Assembly (NCBI RefSeq): GCF_016722785.1
Contig: NZ_JAEQNE010000010.1
Span: forward strand, 62,001-126,000
Length of the DNA stretch: 64,000 nucleotides
Reading direction: 5' to 3'
Origin: Ramlibacter monticola
GTDB lineage: Bacteria; Pseudomonadota; Gammaproteobacteria; Burkholderiales; Burkholderiaceae_C
This document shows, piece by piece, positions 27,896 to 35,516 of this stretch (within the stretch, counting starts at the first letter, position 1; every line of letters begins with the position of its first letter). The translations under genes and the position numbers were made by a program. The notes beneath the pieces are model-generated. The model ran no database searches. It was not told the DNA's origin and was given only the letters and a program-made list of their open reading frames with translations.

Positions 27896-28816
27896 TCAGC
27901 GCGCGCCGGCGGACAGGCGCGCCGCCGCGGTGCGGCTGCCGAGGGTGGCGGCACGCTGCAGCCAGCGGGTCGCCTGGACCGGATCGGGCGCCACCGTCGC
28001 GCCCTGCTGGTACGCCACGCCGAGGAAGTAGCTCATCTCCATGCGGCCGAAGCGGATCGCTTCCGGCGTCGACTTGCCCGAGCGCTTGACGATCAGCGGC
28101 ACGTCGCCGCCGCCGTCCGCGAAGGTCTGCATCTGCGCGATCGTCTCGGCGAGGAATCGGTCGCGGGATTGCGCCGCCTTCTGCTTGTCCGGCAGGATGG
28201 CCACGAGCTGGTCGGCCAGGATCGGCAGCAGCTCGAAGGGCGTCATGCCGCCGCGCGTGCGCGGCGAGTACCAGGCGCGCAGCATCGCCTTGTCGAGCGG
28301 CTGCAGGCCTTCCGTCTGGGCGGTGAAGTAGCTCAGCACCGTGGGGCCTTCCGGGTGGCCGCGCACGCCCATGACGTGCATGGACTCGTGGTACGCGCAG
28401 CGTTGCGCGTCGCCGGCGCGCATCTTCATTTCCACCGTGTCCAGCTTGGCTTCCGTCCTGAAGTGCAGCTGCGTCACGCAAGGTTCGTTCTCCGACAGCG
28501 CTGCGTCCGGCACGATCTCGATGGTGACGTTGGCCGGGGCGGCCGGCTGGTCGCTCACGTCGGTGACCTTCAAGCCTGCCTCGGCCGCGACGTCGCGCAG
28601 CGCCTGCAGCGTGTGCTGCCGGTGCGCGGCGGCGTCGACGCCGGAGACGCGGACCGTGAGGTCCTCTTCCCAGCGGACGAGCCGGGTGGGAATGCCGCTC
28701 TGGTGCCACAGCACTTCCCACATGGTGTTCATGCCCTGGTCGAACTCATCGGCCTGCGCCAGGCACGGGCTGAACACTGCGGCCGCCAGGATGGCGGCGA
28801 CACCGGTCTTGATCAT
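27896..28816 (-). CDS. Exported DUF2927-like putative metalloprotease with Sel1-like tail
   Basis: 306 aa. Signal peptide MIKTGVAAILAAAVFSPCLAQA. The central motif CAYHESMHVMGVRGHPEGPTVLS (HExxH at His143, Glu144, His147, within a DUF2927-like context) suggests a zinc metalloprotease fold. The C terminus (FLGVAYQQGATVAPDPVQAT, RWLQRAATLGSRTAAARL) matches one Sel1-like repeat. Enzyme activity is unproven. Alone on its strand; the large Ig-like gene lies upstream, separated by its own terminator. Confidence 0.75.
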   Translation of the reverse strand: MIKTGVAAILAAAVFSPCLAQADEFDQGMNTMWEVLWHQSGIPTRLVRWEEDLTVRVSGVDAAAHRQHTLQALRDVAAEAGLKVTDVSDQPAAPANVTIEIVPDAALSENEPCVTQLHFRTEAKLDTVEMKMRAGDAQRCAYHESMHVMGVRGHPEGPTVLSYFTAQTEGLQPLDKAMLRAWYSPRTRGGMTPFELLPILADQLVAILPDKQKAAQSRDRFLAETIAQMQTFADGGGDVPLIVKRSGKSTPEAIRFGRMEMSYFLGVAYQQGATVAPDPVQATRWLQRAATLGSRTAAARLSAGAR

Positions 28817-28959
28817 CTACGCTGGCCCTTCCGTCGTCGAAGCAACAACAGTGGGGTAGGAGGCGTCCCACACAAGAAAGGTTTCAACGACGACGACGAC
28901 CGGAAGCCTCTCCCGCAGAAAAATCCCGCGCTTCGCAGGCTCAGCGGGCGCCACAGACG

Positions 28960-28989
28960 AAAAAAGGGCTCCGGCGGATGCCGGAGCCC
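28960..28989 (-). terminator. Intrinsic terminator of the Ig-like exported protein gene
   Basis: Minus strand: GGGCTCCGGC-ATCC-GCCGGAGCCC followed by TTTTTT. A perfect 10-bp stem, 72 bp after the stop at 29062. Confidence 0.85.
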
Positions 28990-29061
28990 TCGCGACCGCT
29001 GAGGCGGTGCCGTTGCGGAACAGCGCGGCGGGGCTTCGCCCCGCTACGCCGTCCTGTCGCC

Positions 29062-31689
29062 TTACTTCCGCACGATCCCCTGCGTCACGCCGCCACCGAG
29101 GACGGGGTTGCTGGACCAGGCACGCACCTGGGTCGGCAGGACGCTCCAGCCACCAGCAGCCGTCGGGCTCTGGAAGGCGTTCGCGGAGAACGACTGGTCC
29201 AGGCTGAAGGTGTTGGTGTTCGTCACGCCCGTGGTGCCGATCTGGCATTCCGGCAAGGTGCCGGAGCCGTCGCAGGTCTTGCCGACGTTCGGTCCCTTTC
29301 CGATCGTGCCGTTCGCGAACGTGATCGAGATGGTCTGGCTGGCCTGGATCGTGTCCGTGCCATCCACGCGCCACCGCCCCTTGCCCGCCTCGAACTGCAC
29401 CCGCGTCAGGGTGATGGTCTCGCCCGCGATGGCCGTGACCGTCGCCGTGCCGGTGTTCGTCGACTGGGCGCCGGCAGCGTCCACCACCTTGAAGCCGATG
29501 GCGAAGTTGCCGACGGCGTTGGGGGTGAAGGAGATGCTGCCGTTGACCGGGGTCGGCTGCGGGCCCAGTTCCGGCGGCCAGCTGGTGATCGCCGCGTTCT
29601 TCACGTCGGTGTTGCCGTCCGGGTCGCTCGCGTTGGCGATCAGGTTCAGCGACATGCGCACGCCCTGGACCGCGTTGGTCGCGGTGTTCCCGGCCACGGG
29701 CAGGTCGTTGACCGCCGTGATCGTGATGGCGGCGCTGGCCGGCTCGGAGGCGGGACCGCCGTTGACCGACACGGCGAAGGTGACGGAGTCGGTGCCGCTC
29801 ACGTTCGGGTTCGGCGCGAAGTTCAGGAAGCCGTCCGGCGTCACCGTCGCGGTGCCCAGGCGGGCGCCCTGGATCACCGTCACTGCGACGGTAGCGGTGC
29901 CGGCACCCACCTGCTGGCGCAGCGGTTGGCCCTGGAAGGTGGTGTTCGCCAGCAGGTCGATCTGCACGCCCTGGCCGGCGGCGCAGCTCAGCGACGCGGT
30001 GGTGGCGCAGTCCTCGGAGACGCTACCGACCACGTTGGCCGCGGAGGCCTGGCCGGCGGCGACGGACATGCCGCGCTCGGTCTTGACCGGACGGAAGCCA
30101 CCGCCGCCCTTCGAGGAGGCCACCTGCACCTGGCTCGGCGGCGACTTGATGCCCTTGACCGTGACCGAATTGGACACCAGTTCGGCGCCGGGGCCGCGGC
30201 CGCTGTAGACACCCGTGACCGGATCGGGCGTGCTGCCGAAGCCGGCGAGCGTCAGCACGGCCGTCGGGTCGCTGGACTGTGCCGTGACCGCGAGGGTGCC
30301 GCCATCCACCGGGCCGTTGTAGCCGGCGGAGTTGACGAGCACTTCGTCGGTGAGCTGCTTCAGCATGTACGCCGGCTGCGCCTGGCCCGCGCCGTTGCGC
30401 GCGCTGGTATCCACGATGCAGACGTGGGTCGCCGGCTTCGCGACGGGCGTGGTCATCTGCACCTGGCCCCAGTAGTCGGCGGTGCCTTCGTCGTTGACCA
30501 GGTTGGTGGGAGCGCCAGCGGGTGCCGCGTAGGGGCCTTGCGTGACGCTGCCGTCCGCGGCGATGGCGCCAGCGCAGGGCTCGGGCCAGAAGGCGAGCGT
30601 CGGCTTGACCTTGCCCTGCAACGGCTGGCCCGGCTGGCGTGCCTGCAAGGTGGCATTGCCGGTGGTGAACACATCCACGTCGGTGGCATTGCCGACGGCG
30701 TCGGCGCGGTAGACGGCACGCCCGCCGCTGACGCGGCCCGGCAGGTTCGCATTCGACAGCCGGCCCATCACGGTGAAGTTCGTCTCGCCGTCCAGCGTGT
30801 AGAAGACCGGTGCGTTGCGATCCGGCGTCGACGGGCGCACTTCGATGCGGAAGGTGTTGTGGTTGCGCAGCTTGCTCGTGCCGTCCGTGTCGTAGGTCGT
30901 GATGTCCGGCAGCGGGCTGCCGGTCACGGGGCCGACGCGGGCCGGATCGGCCAGGTACTTCTTGCCGGTGCCGGGCGCGGGAGTCGGGGCGCCGTTCAGC
31001 GCCACCAACTGGTCATAGAAGGGGTCGGTACCAGCCGGGCTGGTCTGCAGGTCCGGCATGGGAGGCACTTCGGAACCGCCGGCCACGGGCGAAGGCAGCA
31101 GGAAGGGGCCCAGCTTGCCGCCGAGGGCGCAGTCGAAGTTGCCGGGCGTGCAGGCAATGCCCACGTCCTCGGTCGCGAAGATGCGGTCGCCTGCCGCCTG
31201 GTCGAAATAGGTGACGTCGCTGAAGGGCGTGATCACGCGGTAGTCGCCATCGAAGGGCAGGGGGCGGATGTCGATGCGGTGCCGTGCGAAGACCGTCTGG
31301 TCTCCCTGGATGGGCAGTTCCGCCGCGAACGCCGCCTCGAGCGCGATCACCAGCTTGGCCCGGAAACCGTTGGCCGGGTCCAGCATCACGTTGTCGGCCG
31401 CGTACCAGAAGTGTTCGTCGAAGAAGTTCGTGGGGAACGCCTCGGGCAGGCCGCCCGCGGGACCGTCCGGCGGGGCCAGCAGGCACCAGCCGTTGTCCCA
31501 TTCGGCCTGGGTGGTGAGGTCGCAGAATTCCAGCGTGATGCCGGTCTGGTCCTGGTACCAGGCCGGGAATCCGCCGACGCTGGGCGTGGGGTTCACGGGG
31601 CCGGCCCGCTCGAGGCCGGCGTAGGCCGGTGCCGCTGCGGCGCATGCCAGCAGTACTGCGGCGGAAATCGCGTGGAGCTTGGTCTTCAT
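29062..31689 (-). CDS. Large exported protein with bacterial Ig/cadherin-like repeats
   Basis: 875 aa. Signal peptide MKTKLHAISAAVLLACAAAAPAYAG; the ATG at 31689 follows GAGAGAGG. The first 500 residues are unfamiliar. From about residue 590 there are Ig/VCBS-like beta domains (LNFAPNPNVSGTDSVTFAVS, ITITAVNDLPVAGN, ISFTPNAVGNFAIGFKVVDA). The C terminus has GTDTIQASQTISITFANG. No sortase, PEP-CTERM or autotransporter signal seen. Likely a secreted or surface protein. Single-gene unit with its own terminator and a possible sigma-54 promoter. Confidence 0.75.
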   Translation of the reverse strand: MKTKLHAISAAVLLACAAAAPAYAGLERAGPVNPTPSVGGFPAWYQDQTGITLEFCDLTTQAEWDNGWCLLAPPDGPAGGLPEAFPTNFFDEHFWYAADNVMLDPANGFRAKLVIALEAAFAAELPIQGDQTVFARHRIDIRPLPFDGDYRVITPFSDVTYFDQAAGDRIFATEDVGIACTPGNFDCALGGKLGPFLLPSPVAGGSEVPPMPDLQTSPAGTDPFYDQLVALNGAPTPAPGTGKKYLADPARVGPVTGSPLPDITTYDTDGTSKLRNHNTFRIEVRPSTPDRNAPVFYTLDGETNFTVMGRLSNANLPGRVSGGRAVYRADAVGNATDVDVFTTGNATLQARQPGQPLQGKVKPTLAFWPEPCAGAIAADGSVTQGPYAAPAGAPTNLVNDEGTADYWGQVQMTTPVAKPATHVCIVDTSARNGAGQAQPAYMLKQLTDEVLVNSAGYNGPVDGGTLAVTAQSSDPTAVLTLAGFGSTPDPVTGVYSGRGPGAELVSNSVTVKGIKSPPSQVQVASSKGGGGFRPVKTERGMSVAAGQASAANVVGSVSEDCATTASLSCAAGQGVQIDLLANTTFQGQPLRQQVGAGTATVAVTVIQGARLGTATVTPDGFLNFAPNPNVSGTDSVTFAVSVNGGPASEPASAAITITAVNDLPVAGNTATNAVQGVRMSLNLIANASDPDGNTDVKNAAITSWPPELGPQPTPVNGSISFTPNAVGNFAIGFKVVDAAGAQSTNTGTATVTAIAGETITLTRVQFEAGKGRWRVDGTDTIQASQTISITFANGTIGKGPNVGKTCDGSGTLPECQIGTTGVTNTNTFSLDQSFSANAFQSPTAAGGWSVLPTQVRAWSSNPVLGGGVTQGIVRK

Positions 31690-31780
31690 ATTCAGCCTCT
31701 CTCTCTCGTCTCTTCTCCTGAAGTGGTTGGCTGGTGTTGCTGTGTGCAACGCCAGTGCGGTTCCTGCAAGGACCTGTAAC

Positions 31781-31796
31781 GCACTGAACGTGCCAA
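31781..31796 (-). promoter_or_regulatory. Possible sigma-54 promoter for the Ig-like protein
   Basis: Minus strand TTGGCACGTTCAGTGC: GG and GC are 10 bp apart as required, and the -24 half (TGGCACG) is consensus, but the -12 half is GTGC rather than TTGC. About 90 bp before the ATG. Confidence 0.3.
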
Positions 31797-32142
31797 CCCT
31801 GCCTGCACATGCCAAAACGAGTCGAAAACGAGAATGAGTGCCGTTTGAGACAGGCACCAAAGTGCCGTTTCGGGGGCATTTCCCCGAAGGTGGGTGGGTG
31901 CCCGCCCCCAAGAGCGGGGGCGCTGGGGGCAAGCGATCGTTCCCTGCGCGAAGGTTCCGCTTGCCAGCGGGAACGGCCTGGGGGAAGGTGCCGAGCTCGG
32001 GGTACGAACGTTCTCTCTCGCCTCCCCCGAGCGGGGGACTACTGACGACCTAGGTATAATCCCCGATCCCGCGCGCGCTCCGCGCCCGCGCGAACCCTTC
32101 GCCTCCCGGCCGCTTGCGCGGCCTACTTCCTTCCCCGTTCCG
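31797..32142. other. Intergenic region upstream of lysC with G/C hairpins
   Basis: No gene seen in this part of the 453-bp gap. Contains CGCCCCC-AAGAGC-GGGGGCG (31903-31922), CCCCC-GAGC-GGGGG near 32024-32037, and the lysC -10 element. The hairpins resemble the dispersed G/C palindromes found elsewhere in this genome. Confidence 0.5.
32055..32060 (+). promoter_or_regulatory. Probable lysC -10 element
   Basis: A perfect TATAAT in very GC-rich surroundings, 83 bp before the lysC ATG. No convincing -35 at 16-18 bp. Confidence 0.45.
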
Positions 32143-33417
32143 ATGGCATTGATCGTTCACAAATACGGCGGCACGTCCATGGGCTCGACCGAGCGCATCC
32201 GCAACGTTGCCAAGCGCGTGGCCAAGTGGGTGCGCGCCGGCCACCAGATGGTCGTGGTGCCCAGCGCCATGAGTGGCGAGACCAACCGCCTCCTGGGGCT
32301 AGCCAAGGAAGTCGCGCCGCCGAAGACGGACGCGGCGGTGCAGCGCGAGCTGGACATGCTGGCATCCACCGGCGAGCAGGTGTCCGTGGGCCTGCTGGCC
32401 CTGGCGCTGCAGGCCGAAGGCGTGCCCGCGGTCAGCTACGCGGGCTGGCAGGTGCCGGTGCTCACCAACGACGCCTACACCAAGGCCCGCATCGAGTCGA
32501 TCGACGACGTGCGAGTGCGCAAGGAACTGGATGCCGGCAAGGTGGTCATCATCACCGGCTTCCAGGGCGTGGATCCGCAGGGCCACATCACCACGCTGGG
32601 CCGCGGCGGCAGCGACACCTCCGCGGTGGCGGTGGCGGCGGCGCTGAAGGCCGCCGAGTGCCTGATCTACACCGACGTGGACGGCGTCTACACGACCGAC
32701 CCGCGCGTGGTGCCCGAGGCGCGCCGCCTCTGCACCGTCAGCTTCGAGGAAATGCTGGAGATGGCCTCCATGGGGTCCAAGGTCCTGCAGATCCGTTCGG
32801 TCGAATTCGCGGGCAAGTATCAGGTCCCGCTGCGCGTGCTTTCCAGCTTCACCCCGTGGGACATCCCGATCGAGGAAGAGGCGGTCTCCGGCACGCTGAT
32901 CACTTTTGAGGAAGACGAGAAGATGGAACAAGCCGTCGTTTCCGGCATCGCGTTCAACCGCGACGAGGCCAAGATTTCGATCCTGGGCGTGCCCGACCGG
33001 CCGGGCATCGCCTACCAGATCCTCGGCGCCGTGGCGGACGCCAACATCGAGGTGGACGTGATCATCCAGAACGTCAGCCACGACGGCCGCACGGACTTCA
33101 GCTTCACGGTGCACCGCAACGACTACGCGCGCACGGTGGACGTGCTGAAGACGAAGGTGGTTCCTTCGCTGGGCACCGATCGCGTCGAGGGCGACACGCG
33201 CATCTGCAAGGTGTCGATCGTCGGCATCGGCATGCGCAGCCACGTGGGCATCGCTTCCAAGATGTTCCGCGCGCTGGCCGAGGAGGGCATCAACATCCAG
33301 ATGATCTCCACCAGCGAGATCAAGACCTCGGTCGTGATCGACGAGAAGTACATGGAACTGGCCGTGCGCGCGCTGCATCGCGCTTTCGACCTGGACCAGC
33401 CGGCCTCGGCCGAATAA
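32143..33417 (+). CDS. lysC: Aspartokinase
   Basis: 424 aa, monofunctional aspartate kinase: first step to lysine, threonine, methionine and diaminopimelate. N terminus MALIVHKYGGTSMGSTERI with the KYGGTS motif, then TTLGRGGSDTSAVA and YTDVDGVYTTDPR in the kinase domain. Two C-terminal ACT domains (ISILGVPDRPGIAYQILG; VSIVGIGMRSHVGIASKMF) bind feedback effectors. No Shine-Dalgarno is obvious. It precedes tRNA-Ser on the same strand by about 50 bp. Confidence 0.96.
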   Translation: MALIVHKYGGTSMGSTERIRNVAKRVAKWVRAGHQMVVVPSAMSGETNRLLGLAKEVAPPKTDAAVQRELDMLASTGEQVSVGLLALALQAEGVPAVSYAGWQVPVLTNDAYTKARIESIDDVRVRKELDAGKVVIITGFQGVDPQGHITTLGRGGSDTSAVAVAAALKAAECLIYTDVDGVYTTDPRVVPEARRLCTVSFEEMLEMASMGSKVLQIRSVEFAGKYQVPLRVLSSFTPWDIPIEEEAVSGTLITFEEDEKMEQAVVSGIAFNRDEAKISILGVPDRPGIAYQILGAVADANIEVDVIIQNVSHDGRTDFSFTVHRNDYARTVDVLKTKVVPSLGTDRVEGDTRICKVSIVGIGMRSHVGIASKMFRALAEEGINIQMISTSEIKTSVVIDEKYMELAVRALHRAFDLDQPASAE

Positions 33418-33471
33418 ATTGCCGCACGGCCGGCTCCTGTCGAGCTGGCTTGCGGTATGATTCCATCCTTC

Positions 33472-33565
33472 GGAGCGGTGACCGAGTGGCCGAAGGTGCT
33501 CCCCTGCTAAGGGAGTATGCGGGCAAAAACCTGCATCCAGGGTTCGAATCCCTGTCGCTCCGCCA
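33472..33565 (+). tRNA. tRNA-Ser (GCT anticodon)
   Basis: 94 nt including encoded CCA. Acceptor GGAGCGG pairs with TCGCTCC (one G-T); anticodon loop CTGCTAA with GCT at 33506-33508 on a CTCCC/GGGAG stem; long class II variable arm (TGCGGGCAAAAACCTGCA); T-loop GGTTCGAATCC. A -10-like TATGAT is at 33456-33461. A terminator follows. Confidence 0.96.
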
Positions 33566-33578
33566 GAAATCAGGAAAG

Positions 33579-33606
33579 ACGGGCCCTTGCGGCCCGTTTC
33601 CTTTTG
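33579..33606 (+). terminator. Terminator of tRNA-Ser
   Basis: ACGGGCC-CTTGC-GGCCCGT followed by TTCCTTTT. Confidence 0.8.
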
Positions 33607-33790
33607 TGGGCTGCAGATTGGCCTGCAAGGACCGCGCCGATGCTGGCGCGGCCAGGGACCACGAACCCTCCGTGGCCCTTGGGTCCCCGCCTCCTCGTCA
33701 CGTCGCAACGCATCCGGCTTCGTGCACAGGTGGAGATCGATGCCGCGACGGCTGACAATCCGTTCTCCAAGGACCCAGAGGTGTCTGCCC

Positions 33791-34045
33791 ATGTCTACGA
33801 AGTCCCCGAAACCGGCGACCTGGAAGTCATCCGGCAGTGCTGCTGACATTTCGTCGATGAGCGACGCACAACTGGCGCGGGTAACCAAGCTGCTGGTGGA
33901 GCTGAAGGCGCAGGGGATGACCGCGGAGGAGGCGTTCGCGTTCATCCTGCGCCAGGCCGCGGAGCGCCGCAAGAAGGTCCAGGCGGACGACTCGAACATG
34001 GTGCCCCCGCGCCGGGTCTGGGGGACGAAACCGCTGCCGGAATAG
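33791..34045 (+). CDS. Small hypothetical protein
   Basis: 84 aa from the ATG at 33791 (AGAGG 9 nt upstream), or 62 aa from the in-frame ATG at 33857 (MSDAQLARVTKLLVELKAQG). The second half looks genuinely coding, with high third-position GC and a helix MTAEEAFAFILRQAAERRKK. No recognised family. It is within the patch after tRNA-Ser. Confidence 0.45.
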   Translation: MSTKSPKPATWKSSGSAADISSMSDAQLARVTKLLVELKAQGMTAEEAFAFILRQAAERRKKVQADDSNMVPPRRVWGTKPLPE

Positions 34046-34173
34046 CCGTGGAGTCGGTCGGCGCCTCTCCTTCGCGAGGCCTGGAACGCATGCGCGCTCA
34101 CTCTGCGGAGCCGCACATCGGCAACCCGGCGAGACCCTGATGTCATCGCCGGGCAGATCGGCATCATGAACCG

Positions 34174-34434
34174 ATGCTGCCCGAGAACGCCCCCGACACC
34201 GCCGACATGCACTCCCCCGGCTTGAGCTTGGCTGCGCAGCGCGCAGGCAAGGCCTTGGCCAAGCTCAGTGACGCCGAACTGCTGTCTGTCCTGGGCGTCG
34301 AACTGCAGCGCCGGGGGCTGCAACATCTCGGTGTGTTGCCGAAGCCGCGAGCGAAGGCGACCAGGCTGAAGGCTGTCGAACGCGAGCAGATGCTGCTGGC
34401 GCTGCCGGTTCACGACGACATGCGCGACCGATAG
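34174..34434 (+). CDS. Small hypothetical protein
   Basis: 86 aa, MLPENAPDTADMHSPGLSLA at the start; a helical segment AGKALAKLSDAELLSVLGVELQ and a basic C-terminal half. Not recognised. Codon use is less biased than in the core genes. Could be a remnant or a false frame. Confidence 0.35.
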   Translation: MLPENAPDTADMHSPGLSLAAQRAGKALAKLSDAELLSVLGVELQRRGLQHLGVLPKPRAKATRLKAVEREQMLLALPVHDDMRDR

Positions 34435-34512
34435 CGCCGTGGGAACGGTCGAAAGTCGAAGAGTTCGATGGGATCTCCGGGCACGATCCCGCGGGGTGCG
34501 TGGCTGGATGCC

Positions 34513-34698
34513 TCAGGGACTCGGACTCCGCCCGGGAGGGAGATGCCGGGTCAGCTGCTCGGGCAGGAACAGCGCGTTGACCAAGGTGCTCCCCTCGAAC
34601 CAGGCGCAGTAGACATGGTCAGGTGTGCACCAGAGGACCGTCATCTTCGGTCCGCTGCTGCCTTCCTGCACTTGGTCTCCGGGTTGAAAGGGGTCCAC
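34513..34698 (-). CDS. Small DUF2158/YodC-like protein
   Basis: 61 aa from the GTG at 34698 (75 aa if read from TTG at 34740). The pattern FQPGDQVQEGSSGPKMTV, then CAWFEGSTLVNALFLPEQL, matches small YodC-like proteins: F..GD.V.L.SGGP.MTV ... C.WF. Function of the family is unknown. It is in the accessory patch between tRNA-Ser and the tRNA remnant. Confidence 0.6.
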   Translation of the reverse strand: MDPFQPGDQVQEGSSGPKMTVLWCTPDHVYCAWFEGSTLVNALFLPEQLTRHLPPGRSPSP

Positions 34699-34886
34699 AA
34701 GTGAAGTGTGAATGAGCGCTTCCGGGAGGGGCGTGCACAAGTTCCGCGCCGCCCGATAAACCTGAATGTGGACCGAACGACTGCAGCGCGGGCGCTACAG
34801 CCGCGGGATGTATTGAACGCAGGCGAGGCTGGAACACCGCGCAGGTGGCATTCCATCCTGCCGGCGGAAAGGAGGGTGGACGCCGG

Positions 34887-34950
34887 TAGAATCGACTGCA
34901 AGGCCAGTACTGGCGCGGGCTTGACAGAGTCTCGCTCCGCCACACTCCAG
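34887..34950 (+). pseudogene. Possible decayed tRNA-Ser remnant
   Basis: A -10-like TAGAAT (34887-34892), a short 34-50 bp body, then TCGCTCCGCCA (34932-34942). That 11-mer is identical to the 3' end of tRNA-Ser at 33555-33565, including CCA, and is followed by a tRNA-style terminator. The tRNA body is missing. It could also be a small RNA (palindrome GCCAGTACTGGC at 34903-34914) or a displaced attachment site. Confidence 0.35.
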
Positions 34951-34976
34951 GGCCGCCCTGTGCGGCCTTGTTCTTT
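34951..34976 (+). terminator. Terminator after the tRNA-Ser remnant
   Basis: GGCCGC-CCTGT-GCGGCC followed by TTGTTCTTT. Confidence 0.7.
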
Positions 34977-34996
34977 CCCGGACCACGAGGCGCGCC

Positions 34997-35173
34997 ATGC
35001 CATCCGATTTCGCCGGCACCCTGGTGCTGGTCTTCAGCTGCGCTCTCACCTTCCTCCTCGCGCGAGTCCTCTCGCGCAAGTGGCGCGAGAAGCGCAGGAA
35101 GAAGGAAGAAGCCGAGCGCCGCGCCGCCGAAAGCCGCCAGGTCCGGCGGGCGCGGGAACGGCGCACCCAATAA
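34997..35173 (+). CDS. Small single-pass membrane protein
   Basis: 58 aa: MPSDFAGTLVLVFSCALTFL begins with one membrane helix (about 7-24), then a highly basic, charged helix (KWREKRRKKEEAERRAAESR). GAGG lies 6 nt before the ATG, the preceding terminator isolates it, and a perfect hairpin follows the stop, all arguing for a real gene. Function unknown. Confidence 0.6.
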   Translation: MPSDFAGTLVLVFSCALTFLLARVLSRKWREKRRKKEEAERRAAESRQVRRARERRTQ

Positions 35174-35197
35174 GGAAGCCGCCCGAAGGCGGCTTCC
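35174..35197. terminator. Bidirectional terminator between two small convergent genes
   Basis: GGAAGCCGCC-CGAA-GGCGGCTTCC, a perfect 10-bp stem with a tetraloop, directly after the stop at 35173 and 22 bp from the opposite stop at 35220. Confidence 0.6.
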
Positions 35198-35219
35198 AGC
35201 TCCCACGTCGTCCTTGTTG

Positions 35220-35402
35220 TCAGTGGGCGGCCGGCTTGTCGCACCCGCTCGCCTTGTCCTGTCGCTCGCTGCGTCGTCTCTCCCTTGCTGCCTCGGGCTT
35301 GCGCACCCCGTCGGCCTGCCAGGGCAGGCCATAGGAATTCGCCGTCACCGCCAGGATGGCGGGCACCCGCTGCAGGATCGACGCTGTTCTTGGATTGCTC
35401 AT
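35220..35402 (-). CDS. Small hypothetical protein
   Basis: 60 aa starting MSNPRTASILQRVPAILAVT, with a charged C-terminal half (AARERRRSERQDKASG). An AGGACAG precedes the ATG and a hairpin follows the stop. No family recognised. It lies downstream of the TRAP operon on the same strand only by position; the gap is 114 bp. Confidence 0.4.
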   Translation of the reverse strand: MSNPRTASILQRVPAILAVTANSYGLPWQADGVRKPEAARERRRSERQDKASGCDKPAAH

Positions 35403-35516
35403 GTCGTTCTGTCCTGTCGTACCACCCTGCCTTCTTGTCTTGTCTGTGTGACTGCAGTGAGGGAAGTATCGACGGGGCTGGGATGACGCCGTGACAGCGC
35501 GCTGCGGGAGCGGAGG

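Noticed and set aside
33587..33790. Longer N-terminal extension of the small ORF after tRNA-Ser
   Set aside because: The extension would begin in the tRNA terminator and reads as non-coding; starts at 33791 or 33857 are more sensible.
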